DNA from: an uncultured Eubacterium sp.
Lineage (GTDB): Bacteria > Bacillota > Clostridia > Lachnospirales > Lachnospiraceae
Direction: 5' to 3'
Length of the DNA: 64,000 nt
NCBI RefSeq assembly: GCF_937958975.1
Contig: NZ_CALGRE010000041.1
Span: 24,669 to 88,668 of the forward strand
The notes beneath the pieces were generated by a model. That model did no database searches. It worked only from the letters and a program-made list of their open reading frames with translations, and was not told the origin of the DNA. Shown here piece after piece: positions 52,989-62,599 of this stretch; the first letter of the stretch is position 1, and each line of letters opens with the position of its first letter. The position numbers were made by a program, and so were the translations under genes.

Positions 52989-54395
52989 ATGAAGATGTTA
53001 AAAAAGGTTACTTCAATTGTTTTAGCATTGGCGATGGCAGCCACACTTATTACAGTGAACCCTGCACAGACAAGTGCAAAGGTTACAATTAAGTCTGGAA
53101 AAAAGATTACTCTCACAGTTGGAAAAAGCAAAACAATTAAGGTAAAAGAAAAAGGTGCAAAGTTTACATCAAGTAATAAAAAAGTTGCAACAGTAAGTAA
53201 AAAAGGCAAAGTGACTGCGAAAAAACCGGGAACATGTAAGATTACAGTTAAGGTTGGAAAGAGCAAAAAGAAGGTACCCGTAAAAGTTGGTTTGGCAAAG
53301 ACAACATTATCATCAGCAAGTCTTGCGTCTGTAAACAGTGTAAAAGTAAACTGGGGTAAGGTAAAAGGCGCTACAGGCTATTACGTTTATTATTCCACAA
53401 ACAGTAAGACCGGATTCAAACAGGTAGCCGTAAATGGTGCCAATACGAAAAGTACAACAATTAAAAATCTTTCAATGGGTCAAACATATTATTTTAAGGT
53501 GAAGGCTTTTGCAAAGGTAGGAAAGAAAACCTATACCGGTTCAGCTTTTTCTACAGTAAAGAGTGTAAGAGTTTATAAAATGGTATGGAATGATGAGTTT
53601 AACGGTACAAAGTTAGATATGAAAAAGTGGAATAATAAAGGTGCGACGGGCCGGGGCGGCTATGGTAACAAGGAATTACAGGATTATGAGATAGATTATT
53701 GTGAAGTAAAAGAGGGCAGCCTTATTATCAAACCGCAATTTGAATGGGATCCGAAGACTAAGAAAATAGTGGGTATCAAGAGACCGGAAACAACAAAAGT
53801 GTATTCCACAAAACTCTGGACAAAGAATCAATTTTCTTTTACCTATGGAAAAGTAGAGTTTAGAGCAAAATTACCAAAAGGTCAGGGGACATGGGCGGCA
53901 GCATGGATGTTGGGAAATGATTCCAATCATGGTAAATGGCCTATGTGCGGTGAGATTGATGTGTTAGAGACAACAAGTGATTTAACAAAGACAATTATCC
54001 CACAGTCAATTCACTGTAATAAGTTCAACGGAATGCCTACAAGTCCTGGAAATAAATATAAGCACACGACTGTAAATACAGCCACAAGTGAGTATCATAC
54101 ATATGGTATTATCTGGACGTCCACATCCATCACTTTTACAATCGATGGAAAAGAGACATGGACATATGACCCGAATAAGTATGTGGCAACAGGAAAGGGA
54201 ACAAGTAATGTAAATATCTGGCCGTTTAATAAGCCATTTTACTTGATTCTGAACTGTGCAGTAGGCGGAACACTTGGAGGAGACGTCACACCGACATACT
54301 GGACTAAGATTGATGAAAAGTTAAGTGATACAGGTGTAATCAGTGAGATTTACCAGGATTACATGTATGTGGATTATGTAAGAGTATATCAGTAG
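52989..54395 (+). CDS. Secreted GH16 endo-beta-1,3-glucanase (laminarinase), copy B
   Basis: The 468-residue product has the same order as copy A: signal peptide, Big2-like module, fibronectin III module and GH16 domain. The catalytic motif is GEIDVLE with Glu322, Asp324 and Glu327. The first 200 residues are nearly identical to copy A. The catalytic domain differs at many sites and carries a short insertion (GIKRPETTKVY region), which may alter the substrate cleft, for example toward branched or mixed-linkage glucan. GAAAGGGAG lies before ATG. Confidence 0.92.
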   Translation: MKMLKKVTSIVLALAMAATLITVNPAQTSAKVTIKSGKKITLTVGKSKTIKVKEKGAKFTSSNKKVATVSKKGKVTAKKPGTCKITVKVGKSKKKVPVKVGLAKTTLSSASLASVNSVKVNWGKVKGATGYYVYYSTNSKTGFKQVAVNGANTKSTTIKNLSMGQTYYFKVKAFAKVGKKTYTGSAFSTVKSVRVYKMVWNDEFNGTKLDMKKWNNKGATGRGGYGNKELQDYEIDYCEVKEGSLIIKPQFEWDPKTKKIVGIKRPETTKVYSTKLWTKNQFSFTYGKVEFRAKLPKGQGTWAAAWMLGNDSNHGKWPMCGEIDVLETTSDLTKTIIPQSIHCNKFNGMPTSPGNKYKHTTVNTATSEYHTYGIIWTSTSITFTIDGKETWTYDPNKYVATGKGTSNVNIWPFNKPFYLILNCAVGGTLGGDVTPTYWTKIDEKLSDTGVISEIYQDYMYVDYVRVYQ

Positions 54396-54498
54396 GGTAA
54401 AGAACAAATAGTGAAAGATGAAAAGTGAATTATGAAGAGAAGTAACCTGTTTTTGATTCGCCTTTCATTCTTTGTACATACAATTGGGAGGTTATTGT

Positions 54499-55500
54499 AT
54501 GGTTACAATCAAGGATGTTGCCAGAGAGGCAGGAGTGGCAATTTCAACAGTATCAAACGTTTTTAATAATGCTGATATTGTAAGTGAAGAAACAAAACAG
54601 AGAGTTTTAGCTGCAGTAGAAAAGCTTCATTATATTCCGAATATGAATGCGAAATTATTGAAGTCAAACAGAAAAAATACAATAGGCCTCTTTTTAACAA
54701 GTTTACAGGGAGACTTTTATAAAGTATTAACACAGGCGATTCATTTGCAATGCAAATTAAATAATTATCTCTTAAATATATATGTCAGTAATGATAATTC
54801 ACCTGATGAAATATACAGAATGATTATTGCATCAGGCGTGGCGGGAGCCATTATTTATCATGAAGATTTGACAGGTGATTATGTAAAACGAATAGCCACA
54901 GTTAATATTCCAATGGTATTTCTTGATAGAAATAGCAAAGGAAAAAACATTTCAGGTGTATTGGCAGATGACAAGTTAGGTGCGACTATGGCAGTAGACC
55001 ATCTGATAAAACTTGGACATAAGAGAATTGGTTATATGCATGGAAATGATTCCGGAGATGACAAGCATCGTTTTCAGGGATTTGTGGATATGATGCAGAA
55101 GAATAATCTTCCTATCGATGAGGACATTGTTTTAAGAGGTTATTATGAAGAATCATTGGCATATAGTGAAATGCGTTCGATGCTTTCCGGTGGAGTAGAG
55201 ATTCCGGATGCTATGTTCTGTGCAAATGATGAAATGGCCTGGGGATGTATTCAGGCATTACAGGATGTTGGAATTAAAGTACCGGAACAGGTAAGTGTTA
55301 TCGGATATGATGACAGTACATTGAGTGCATATTATGGCGTGCCGCTTACAACAGTACACAACCCAATTACAGAGATGGGCAGCGCCAGCGCAAATGAGCT
55401 TTTTAGACTGCTAAATGATGAAGGAGATAAGAGTGGTACAGTTACAAAGCTTTCTCCGAAAATGGTTTATAGAAGTTCTTGTGGAAAAAGAAAAAATTAA
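54499..55500 (+). CDS. LacI-family transcriptional regulator
   Basis: The 333-residue regulator has the LacI helix-turn-helix and hinge (VTIKDVAREAGVAISTVSNV, HYIPNMNAKLLKSNRKNTIG) and a periplasmic-binding-like effector domain (GVLADDKLGATMAVDHLIKL, GHKRIGYMHGN, PDAMFCANDEMAWG, VIGYDDSTLSAYYGVPLTTV). It sits between the secreted glucanases and the phosphorylases, so its inducer is probably a beta-1,3-gluco-oligosaccharide or a phosphorylase product. The candidate operators are the AAAATCGTTTT elements at 37969, 38010 and 58817. ATG 54499 is preceded by GGGAGG. Confidence 0.92.
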   Translation: MVTIKDVAREAGVAISTVSNVFNNADIVSEETKQRVLAAVEKLHYIPNMNAKLLKSNRKNTIGLFLTSLQGDFYKVLTQAIHLQCKLNNYLLNIYVSNDNSPDEIYRMIIASGVAGAIIYHEDLTGDYVKRIATVNIPMVFLDRNSKGKNISGVLADDKLGATMAVDHLIKLGHKRIGYMHGNDSGDDKHRFQGFVDMMQKNNLPIDEDIVLRGYYEESLAYSEMRSMLSGGVEIPDAMFCANDEMAWGCIQALQDVGIKVPEQVSVIGYDDSTLSAYYGVPLTTVHNPITEMGSASANELFRLLNDEGDKSGTVTKLSPKMVYRSSCGKRKN

Positions 55501-55532
55501 CGAATTTATAATATTCATAAAAGGAGATGACA

Positions 55533-58500
55533 ATGGAAAATTATAGACTTGAGGGGAAAACGTTTGTAATAGATGATTATGACAGGTTGCCGGCTTTCTC
55601 CAGTTTCCTTCCGGGTCTCGCAGGTGTGAAGGGTATTCCGATGTGGACTTTTTACACGAACAGAGGTCAGGGAATGAACAGTTTTGGTATTGACAATAAA
55701 GGAAATGCCATTATGGAGTTTAATTCAGCAAATACAGCTTTTGAAAATACAACAGTCAAGGGCTTTAGAACATTCTTAAAAATTGACGGTGAGTATTACG
55801 AGCCATTTTTCAAATATGAGGATGAGGCAAAACGTCAAATTAGAATGAACAAAAATAGCTTTAAAGTTATTGAAAAGAATGAAAAATATGGAATAGAAGT
55901 TACAGTGAATTATTATGTATTGCCAAATGAGAGTATCGGAGCTCTTGTGAGACAAGTTACTGTAAAAAACATAAGTGGAAAAGCGAAAGAGATAGAAGTA
56001 ATTGACGGACTTCCAAAAATTATTACATATGGCATTGCCAATGGTGAATTTAAGGAGATGTCAAACTTATTTAAGAGTTGGGCGTATATAAAAAATATTG
56101 AGCATAAGGTTCCATATTATACATTGAGAGCTTCTAAAAATGACTCAGCGGAAGTGTCTGATATTGAGGGTGGTTATTATTACCTTACAATAAGAGATGG
56201 TAAGTTACAGGATGTAATTTATGATGTAGATACTGTTTTTGGATATGATTTATCATTAATGACACCGGCGAGATTTATTGAAGGTGGCATAGAAAACGTA
56301 CTGGCGAAAAAACAGTGCTTTGCAAATAAAGTTCCTTGTGGATTTACTCCGTTCAAGGAAACAGTAGCTGCCGGAGCAGAAATTTCCTTTAATACGATGA
56401 TGGGGTTTGCCGGTTCCGTGGAACAGATTAATGCCAAATTAGATACATTCTGCAAGCCGGGATATCTTGAGGATAAGTTTGTTGAGGCAGAAGAATTGGC
56501 AGACAGCTTTACCTCAGATGTCAAGACACATACATCAGCAGGAAAGTTTGACCAGTATATTGAGCAGTGTTATTTGGACAATTTCCTGAGAGGTGGTTAT
56601 CCATATGTTCTGAACAAAGATGGAAATAAGTCAATTATCCACTTATTTAGCCGTAAGCATGGAGACCCTGAGAGAGATTATAATTTCTTTTCCATCGCAG
56701 CTGAGTATTATTCACAGGGTAATGGTAACTTCCGTGATGTATCTCAGAATAGAAGAAATGACGTGTTCTTTAACAAAGATGTAGGAGATTTTAATGTAAA
56801 GACATTCTTTAGTCTTGTGCAGGCAGATGGTTATAATCCGTTAGAAGTAAGACCAAGTCTTTTTAATGTTAAGTCAGGCAGAGAGGAAGACGTAAAGACA
56901 TATGTACAGGAAAGTATTAACGGTGATGCATCTGCAATTCAAAAAATTGTAGACGGTAAGTTTACACCGGGACAGATTTCAAACACAATTGCCAGATTAC
57001 AGCTAGACTTAAAAGTAGACGATGGAGATTTTATTGCTCACATTCTTGATAATTGTGACCAGAATATTGAGGCTGGTTTTGGCGAGGGATATTGGAGTGA
57101 CCACTGGGATTACAATATGGATTTAGTGGATAATTATTTATCTGTATTCCCTGATAAAATCAATGAATTTTTATTTGAGGATAAAACATACAAATTCTAT
57201 GACAGTGTCGCATTTGTAGTGCCAAGAGATGAGAAGTATGTAATTAACAATAAAGGAGCTGTACGTCAGTATGGCATGGAAGTGGAAGATGAAGATAAAC
57301 TTGCAAGGGAAGGATTTAACAAGTGGGCAACAAACTGGTTAAAGACTACAGAGGAAAAGATTTATCATACATCTCTCGCTGTGAAAATGATTATTTTAGC
57401 GCTGAGCAAATTTGCCCAGTTAGATGTGGACGGTATTGGTGTCGAAATGGAAGGTGGAAAGCCGGGATGGAATGATGCTATGAACGGTTTGCCAGGATTG
57501 TTCGGTTCAGGAGTACCGGAAACATTTGAGTTAAAGAGACTTGTTAAATTTATTACAGACAATTTCAATGGAGAAGAAGAGATTGCCATTCCTGTTGAGA
57601 TTGCAAAATACATGGAAGATGTTAAGGCAGCACTGGACGAATATAATGCAGGAAAGTTAAATGATTTTGCATACTGGGATAAGGTTGCATCCATTAGAGA
57701 AGCTTATAGGGAAACAGTTAAGCTGAGCATTAGTGGTGATGAGATTTCTGTATCAAAAGCACATGTAAATGAAATCTTTAGTGCATTTGAAACGAAGATT
57801 GAAAAAGGTATCGAAAAGGCAATTGAGCTTGGAAATGGATTGGTTCCAACATATCTTACACATGAGGCGACAGATTTTGAGCCTGTAGTGGATGAAAATG
57901 GTGAGCCGGTTATCAGCCATTATGGATTACAGAAAGTAAAAGTAAAGGCATTCAAGACAGTTCCACTTCCATACTTCCTGGAAGGACCGGCGAGAATGAT
58001 GGGCTATGTGGATACAGACACAGCAAGAGAAATGTTCAATAAAGTAAAAGAAACAGGACTTTATGACCAGAAATTGGCTATGTATAAAACATCCGCATCG
58101 ATTGAAGAATGTTCTATGGAAAATGGACGTTGTCGTGCATTTACACCTGGCTGGCAGGAGAGAGAAAATGTATTCCTTCATATGGAATATAAATATATTC
58201 TTGCAATGTTGAAAGCAGGACTTTATGATGAATATTATGAGACAATTACAAGAGCGTTAATACCATTCTTAGACCCAAATATGTATGGAAGAAGTACGCT
58301 TGAAAATTCATCGTTCCTTGCTTCCAGTGTAAATCCAAATGAAGATATTCATGGAAGAGGATTTGTGGCAAGACTTTCCGGTTCAACTACAGAAATGATT
58401 TCCATGTGGATTGAAATGTTCGTAGGTTCAAAAGTATTTACATATGAAGATGGAAAGCTAGTTCTTAATTTTGAACCAAAACTTGCTAATTGGCTTTTTG

Positions 58501-58712
58501 AAGATGGAAAGGCAACATTCAGATTACTTTCTACATGTGATGTCACATATGTAAACAATACAGGAAAGAACACATATGGTGAAGATGGAGCAAAGGTTTC
58601 TAAGATTGAAATTAATGGAGAGACAGTTGCAACAGAAGGAAAACTTGTAGGAGATTTGGCTGAGGCAGTAAGAAACGGAGAAATCGATAAGATAACTGTT
58701 TTCTTTGAATAA
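55533..58712 (+). CDS. Beta-1,3-glucan/oligoglucan phosphorylase (GH161/GH149-like)
   Basis: The 1059-residue protein has no signal peptide and is cytoplasmic. It shows the inverting-phosphorylase layout: an N-terminal beta-sandwich (SSFLPGLAGVKGIPMWTFYT, GFRTFLKIDGEYYEPF), an alpha/alpha-barrel (EGYWSDHWDYNMDL, then KPGWNDAMNGLPGLFGSG with Asp648 as likely catalytic acid) and a C-terminal sandwich. Its length and the PGWNDAMNGLPG variant set it apart from canonical GH94 and fit the GH161 or GH149 beta-1,3-glucan phosphorylases, known to sit in clusters with GH94 and GH16. It would use phosphate to release glucose-1-phosphate from imported chains. AAGGAG lies 6 bases before ATG 55533. Confidence 0.75.
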   Translation: MENYRLEGKTFVIDDYDRLPAFSSFLPGLAGVKGIPMWTFYTNRGQGMNSFGIDNKGNAIMEFNSANTAFENTTVKGFRTFLKIDGEYYEPFFKYEDEAKRQIRMNKNSFKVIEKNEKYGIEVTVNYYVLPNESIGALVRQVTVKNISGKAKEIEVIDGLPKIITYGIANGEFKEMSNLFKSWAYIKNIEHKVPYYTLRASKNDSAEVSDIEGGYYYLTIRDGKLQDVIYDVDTVFGYDLSLMTPARFIEGGIENVLAKKQCFANKVPCGFTPFKETVAAGAEISFNTMMGFAGSVEQINAKLDTFCKPGYLEDKFVEAEELADSFTSDVKTHTSAGKFDQYIEQCYLDNFLRGGYPYVLNKDGNKSIIHLFSRKHGDPERDYNFFSIAAEYYSQGNGNFRDVSQNRRNDVFFNKDVGDFNVKTFFSLVQADGYNPLEVRPSLFNVKSGREEDVKTYVQESINGDASAIQKIVDGKFTPGQISNTIARLQLDLKVDDGDFIAHILDNCDQNIEAGFGEGYWSDHWDYNMDLVDNYLSVFPDKINEFLFEDKTYKFYDSVAFVVPRDEKYVINNKGAVRQYGMEVEDEDKLAREGFNKWATNWLKTTEEKIYHTSLAVKMIILALSKFAQLDVDGIGVEMEGGKPGWNDAMNGLPGLFGSGVPETFELKRLVKFITDNFNGEEEIAIPVEIAKYMEDVKAALDEYNAGKLNDFAYWDKVASIREAYRETVKLSISGDEISVSKAHVNEIFSAFETKIEKGIEKAIELGNGLVPTYLTHEATDFEPVVDENGEPVISHYGLQKVKVKAFKTVPLPYFLEGPARMMGYVDTDTAREMFNKVKETGLYDQKLAMYKTSASIEECSMENGRCRAFTPGWQERENVFLHMEYKYILAMLKAGLYDEYYETITRALIPFLDPNMYGRSTLENSSFLASSVNPNEDIHGRGFVARLSGSTTEMISMWIEMFVGSKVFTYEDGKLVLNFEPKLANWLFEDGKATFRLLSTCDVTYVNNTGKNTYGEDGAKVSKIEINGETVATEGKLVGDLAEAVRNGEIDKITVFFE

Positions 58713-58747
58713 AATAAAATTTCATTGACATTTGTAAATGTCTGATA

Positions 58748-58780
58748 AGGTGACTTGTTTTAAAACATGTCACCTTTTTG
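58748..58780 (+). terminator. Terminator after the large phosphorylase gene
   Basis: AGGTGACTTGTTTT and AAAACATGTCACCT form a nearly perfect stem followed by TTTTT. Confidence 0.85.
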
Positions 58781-58807
58781 TATGTGCAATAAAAATGCTT
58801 TTATTTA

Positions 58808-58836
58808 TTGACAATGAAACGATTTTATAGCAGAAT
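58808..58836 (+). promoter_or_regulatory. Promoter and operator for the GH94 gene
   Basis: TTGACA (58808-58813), a 17-base spacer and CAGAAT (58831-58836). The spacer contains AAACGATTTTA (58817-58827), the reverse complement of the element found twice at 37969-38022. An operator inside the spacer would block RNA polymerase when bound. Confidence 0.6.
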
Positions 58837-58872
58837 GAAATTAAGATTTTATTGCAATAAAAGGAGATAAAA

Positions 58873-61569
58873 ATGGGCGATTTAAAATACTTAGATAAGA
58901 GGGGGACTTTTACACTCGATAATCCTGACCTTACCAGTTATTTGTATTTTCCGTTGGCAAATGAGGCAGGAATGATGAGTTCTATCACACCGGATTTGGG
59001 TGGTGATATTAAGCTGGACCAGAACACATTTTTACTGGAGCCTGTGAGTAGTGAAAATTTACATAATAATAAATCCAGCAGAAATTTTTGGGTTTATGTA
59101 AAAGGAAGGGGTGCGTGGTCTGCTACAGGCCGCTCTGCAAAGCAACAGGCAAAGTTGTTTGAAGAAGACAAAGAGCAGGTGAAGCTTACAGCAGGTATTA
59201 TGTGGCATAAAGTGGAGAGAGAATCGGAGGAAATGGGTTTAAAGTCTGCGATTACCACATTTGTACCGCAATCAGAAGATAAAGTGGAACTCACAAAGTT
59301 TGAAATAACAAATACCACAGACGAGCCATTGGAAATTACATCTACAGTGGCAATTCCGTTATATGCCCGTTCGGCTTCGAATATAAGAGACCATCGACAT
59401 GTTACATCGCTTCTTCACAGAACATATACAGTGAAAAATGGAATTATCATTTATCCAACACTGACATTTGATGAGAGGGGACATAATAAAAATACTGTTT
59501 TTTATGGTGCCCTTGCAAAGGAAGAAGAAAACGGAGAAATGGTTTCACCTATTAGTTTTTGTCCTGTATCAGAGGAATTTATCGGACACGGTGGAAGTTT
59601 TGAGAATCCATATATGATTATGAAAAATGTACCATTGCCATATAAAGCCGGGGAACAGGTAGATGGATTTGAGACAATTGCTGCAATCAGATTTCGGGAT
59701 GTTATTTTAGCGCCTGGTGAAACAAAGACGTATATTGTGGCGCTCGGATATGGAGAGTCTGAGGCGGATATTACAGAAATAGGAAAAAAATATCTTATCA
59801 CAAAGCATTTTGACAAGAGTTTGGAAGAAACAAAAGAGTATTGGCAGAATAAAATAAACGTTAGTTACAATTCAGCGGATAATGACTTTGATAACTGGAT
59901 GCATTGGGTTAATTTTCAGCCAATGCTTCGCCGTATATATGGATGTTCATTCCTTCCTCATCATGATTACGGAAAAGGCGGAAGAGGATGGAGAGATTTA
60001 TGGCAGGATTGTCTTGCACTCTTAATCATGGAACCTGAGCAGGTGAGACAGATGTTGATTGACAATTTCGGTGGTGTGAGATTTGACGGAACAAATGCTA
60101 CGATTATCGGTTCTAAACAGGGCGAATTTATAGCTGATAGAAACAATATCGTGCGTGTATGGATGGACCATGGTGCGTGGCCGTATCTTACTACAAGTCT
60201 TTATATACAGCAGACAGGCGATATTGAATTTTTGAGGGAAGAAAATACATACTTTAAAGATTCACAAATCTGTAGGGGAGAGGATAAAGATACAAGATGG
60301 AATGATGCAAGGGGAAATAAACAAATGACTACAGATGCAGAGCCTTACAGGGGTACTGTTTTAGAGCATTTGTTAGTACAGCATCTTACATCATTCTTTG
60401 ATGTGGGTGAGCATAATCATATCAGGCTTCGTGGCGCTGATTGGAATGATGGATTGGATATGGCAGATGAGCGCGGAGAGAGTGTTGCGTTTACAGCGCT
60501 GTATGGTGGAAATTTAAAAAATCTTGCAAAGGATATTAAGGCATATTCAGATAAAACCGGAAAAGATACAGTTACCCTAGCAAAGGAATTACTTATCCTA
60601 CTGGATGCGGATAGTTCAGTGTATGACAATGTTGGTGGAAAGAATGGTATTTTAGATGAATATTGTCAGGCGGTTCGCCATATTATCAGCGGTGAAAAGG
60701 TTGAAGTGGAATGTGATAAGTTATGTTCCGTATTAAATACAATGTCTGATTGGATTTCAAAACATATCAGAGAGACTGAGTGGACGACGGATAAAGAAGG
60801 CTATTCCTGGTTTAATGGTTATTATGATAATAGTGGAAAGGCTGTAGAGGGAGATTTTGAGAGTGGTGTGAGAATGATGCTTACAGGTCAGGTTTTCTCT
60901 ATTATGTCAGAAGTGGCTACGGATAAGCAGGTTCAGGAAATTGTTAAAGCAGCGGATAAATACCTTTATGATGAGGCAATTGGCGGTTACAGATTAAATA
61001 CAAACTTTAATGAAGTTAAGACAGACCTTGGAAGAATGTTTGGATTTGCGTTTGGACATAAAGAGAATGGTGCGGTATTTGCACATATGGCAGTGATGTA
61101 TGCAAACTCCCTTTACACGAGAGGATTTGCAAAAGAAGGATTTAAGGTAATCAATACGTTATACAAACATTGTAAAGATTATAATTTGAGCAGTATTTAT
61201 CCTGGCGTACCTGAGTATGTAAATCAGAGAGGGCAGGGAATGTATCACTATCTTACAGGTTCAGCCAGCTGGCTTTTACTGACAGTATTGAATGAAATGT
61301 ACGGAATTAAAGGTGAGTTTGGAGCGCTCAGATTACAGCCAAAACTTCTTGCTAAGCAGTTTTCTAATGGAATGGCAAGTGCAACCTGTATGTTTAGAGG
61401 GGTGAATATTACCGTTACATATCAAAATCCTTTCGGGATGGAAGCAGGCGCATATACAGTAAAGGAAATTTATATAGACGGTCAGAAGTATTGTGATGGA
61501 GATGTGATTGCAAAAGAAGATGTCGATAAATTAGGAGATAAAAGTCAGATTACGGCAATACTTGGATAA
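58873..61569 (+). CDS. GH94 phosphorylase, probably laminaribiose phosphorylase
   Basis: A cytoplasmic 898-residue enzyme with canonical GH94 signatures: FLLEPVSSENLHNNKSSRNF-type N-terminal sandwich, SFLPHHDYGKGGRGWRDLWQ, RLRGADWNDGLDMADERGES (catalytic DWND around residues 523-526) and VPEYVNQRGQGMYHYLTGSA with the phosphate site. GH94 enzymes split beta-linked disaccharides or oligosaccharides with phosphate, giving glucose-1-phosphate. Beside GH16, GH17 and a GH161-like enzyme, laminaribiose is the most likely substrate, but cellobiose cannot be excluded from the sequence. It has its own promoter with a LacI-type operator. Confidence 0.85.
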   Translation: MGDLKYLDKRGTFTLDNPDLTSYLYFPLANEAGMMSSITPDLGGDIKLDQNTFLLEPVSSENLHNNKSSRNFWVYVKGRGAWSATGRSAKQQAKLFEEDKEQVKLTAGIMWHKVERESEEMGLKSAITTFVPQSEDKVELTKFEITNTTDEPLEITSTVAIPLYARSASNIRDHRHVTSLLHRTYTVKNGIIIYPTLTFDERGHNKNTVFYGALAKEEENGEMVSPISFCPVSEEFIGHGGSFENPYMIMKNVPLPYKAGEQVDGFETIAAIRFRDVILAPGETKTYIVALGYGESEADITEIGKKYLITKHFDKSLEETKEYWQNKINVSYNSADNDFDNWMHWVNFQPMLRRIYGCSFLPHHDYGKGGRGWRDLWQDCLALLIMEPEQVRQMLIDNFGGVRFDGTNATIIGSKQGEFIADRNNIVRVWMDHGAWPYLTTSLYIQQTGDIEFLREENTYFKDSQICRGEDKDTRWNDARGNKQMTTDAEPYRGTVLEHLLVQHLTSFFDVGEHNHIRLRGADWNDGLDMADERGESVAFTALYGGNLKNLAKDIKAYSDKTGKDTVTLAKELLILLDADSSVYDNVGGKNGILDEYCQAVRHIISGEKVEVECDKLCSVLNTMSDWISKHIRETEWTTDKEGYSWFNGYYDNSGKAVEGDFESGVRMMLTGQVFSIMSEVATDKQVQEIVKAADKYLYDEAIGGYRLNTNFNEVKTDLGRMFGFAFGHKENGAVFAHMAVMYANSLYTRGFAKEGFKVINTLYKHCKDYNLSSIYPGVPEYVNQRGQGMYHYLTGSASWLLLTVLNEMYGIKGEFGALRLQPKLLAKQFSNGMASATCMFRGVNITVTYQNPFGMEAGAYTVKEIYIDGQKYCDGDVIAKEDVDKLGDKSQITAILG

Positions 61570-61625
61570 ACGAGGAAGTGTTTTCATATAAAAAATATTT
61601 TACGAAGATGAAGGGAGATAAATTT

Positions 61626-62528
61626 ATGTTTGAATGGGGCAGAGCAATTTGTTATTCGGGATATAGAGAGAATCAGAGTCCGCTTACATGTGTATATCCT
61701 ACCTATGAGCAGATTGTAGAGGATTTAAAAATATTAAGTGATTTGGGTATTAAGTATATTAGAATGTACGATGCGGTAAGTTACGCTGAAATGACATGTC
61801 AGGTAATTAAAGATTTGGGATTGGATATGAAACTTATGTTAGGACCGGGACTTCAATCAGAGGTAAACAATCCGGGATGTCCATGGCTTAAGACAAATTT
61901 CTCAGAGAAGGAATTGAAAGAACGCGCAAAATTTAATGACCAGAGAGTTGAAAATTTAATTAAAATTGCCAATAAGCATCCGGAAGTTATTAATGTTGTC
62001 TCTATTGGGAATGAGCATACGCCTGACTGGGGAGCAAACAATGTTCCGATAGACAGATTAATTGGTTTTGCGAAAAAATTAAAAAAAGAAACGGGTAAAC
62101 CTGTGACCTTTAATGAGGGAGCTTATGAGTGGATGCATCTTCAGGAGTTAGCGCAGTACCTTGATGTGATTAGCGTCCATTCGTATCCATTATGGCATGG
62201 ACAGTCTATAGAAGAGGCATTAGATGAAAATAAAGAGTGGTACCAAAAAGTGAAAGAAATGTATCCGGATAAAGAAGTTGTATTTTCAGAAGTAGGCTGG
62301 GCTACAAGTTGTGTGGATTTTACCAATATGAAAGAGGGTGAAACTACAGAAGAAAAGCAAAAGCAGTATTATGATGAGTTCTGGGCATGGGCAGATGAAG
62401 AAAAGATTATTGCGTACATGTTTGAGGCATTTGATGAGCCATGGAAAGGCGGAAACAATCCGCAGGAAGCTGAAAAAAACTGGGGAATATTCAAGGTGGA
62501 TAGGACACCGAAACTGGTACTGCAGTAA
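61626..62528 (+). CDS. Cytoplasmic GH17-like beta-1,3-glucan-active enzyme
   Basis: The 300-residue protein is a compact TIM barrel beginning MFEWGRAICYSGYRENQSPL. It has the GH17 catalytic pair: acid/base Glu130 in SIGNEHTPDW and nucleophile Glu222 in VVFSEVGWAT. GH17 members hydrolyse or transglycosylate beta-1,3-glucans. There is no signal peptide, so it acts inside the cell on imported oligosaccharides, perhaps trimming them for the phosphorylases or making side links. ATG 61626 has AAGGGAGA upstream; it follows the GH94 gene by 56 bases and ends at a terminator. Confidence 0.82.
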   Translation: MFEWGRAICYSGYRENQSPLTCVYPTYEQIVEDLKILSDLGIKYIRMYDAVSYAEMTCQVIKDLGLDMKLMLGPGLQSEVNNPGCPWLKTNFSEKELKERAKFNDQRVENLIKIANKHPEVINVVSIGNEHTPDWGANNVPIDRLIGFAKKLKKETGKPVTFNEGAYEWMHLQELAQYLDVISVHSYPLWHGQSIEEALDENKEWYQKVKEMYPDKEVVFSEVGWATSCVDFTNMKEGETTEEKQKQYYDEFWAWADEEKIIAYMFEAFDEPWKGGNNPQEAEKNWGIFKVDRTPKLVLQ

Positions 62529-62560
62529 GATAAGTTATTAAATATTTATATTTTTGAATG

Positions 62561-62599
62561 AAAATGGTCTGATGACAAAATAGTCATTGGACCATTTTT
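62561..62599 (+). terminator. Terminator ending the phosphorylase/GH17 operon
   Basis: AATGGTCTGATGAC and GTCATTGGACCATT form a stem followed by a T run. Confidence 0.8.

Larger units (their letters stand above)
51436..54395 (+). repeat. Tandem duplication of GH16 gene with its leader
   Basis: Unit 1 (51436-52894) and unit 2 (52916-54395) share the leader block starting AGTAACTGGGA, the ribosome-site region and the first roughly 200 codons almost base for base. The catalytic halves differ more, with a short insertion in unit 2. This indicates recent duplication followed by catalytic divergence or gene conversion of the 5' part. Confidence 0.85.

Noticed and set aside
51451..53266. Two nearly identical minus-strand frames of 110-145 codons opposite the GH16 gene starts
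   Set aside because: Their similarity only reflects the duplicated, lysine-rich plus-strand coding sequence; no ribosome sites.
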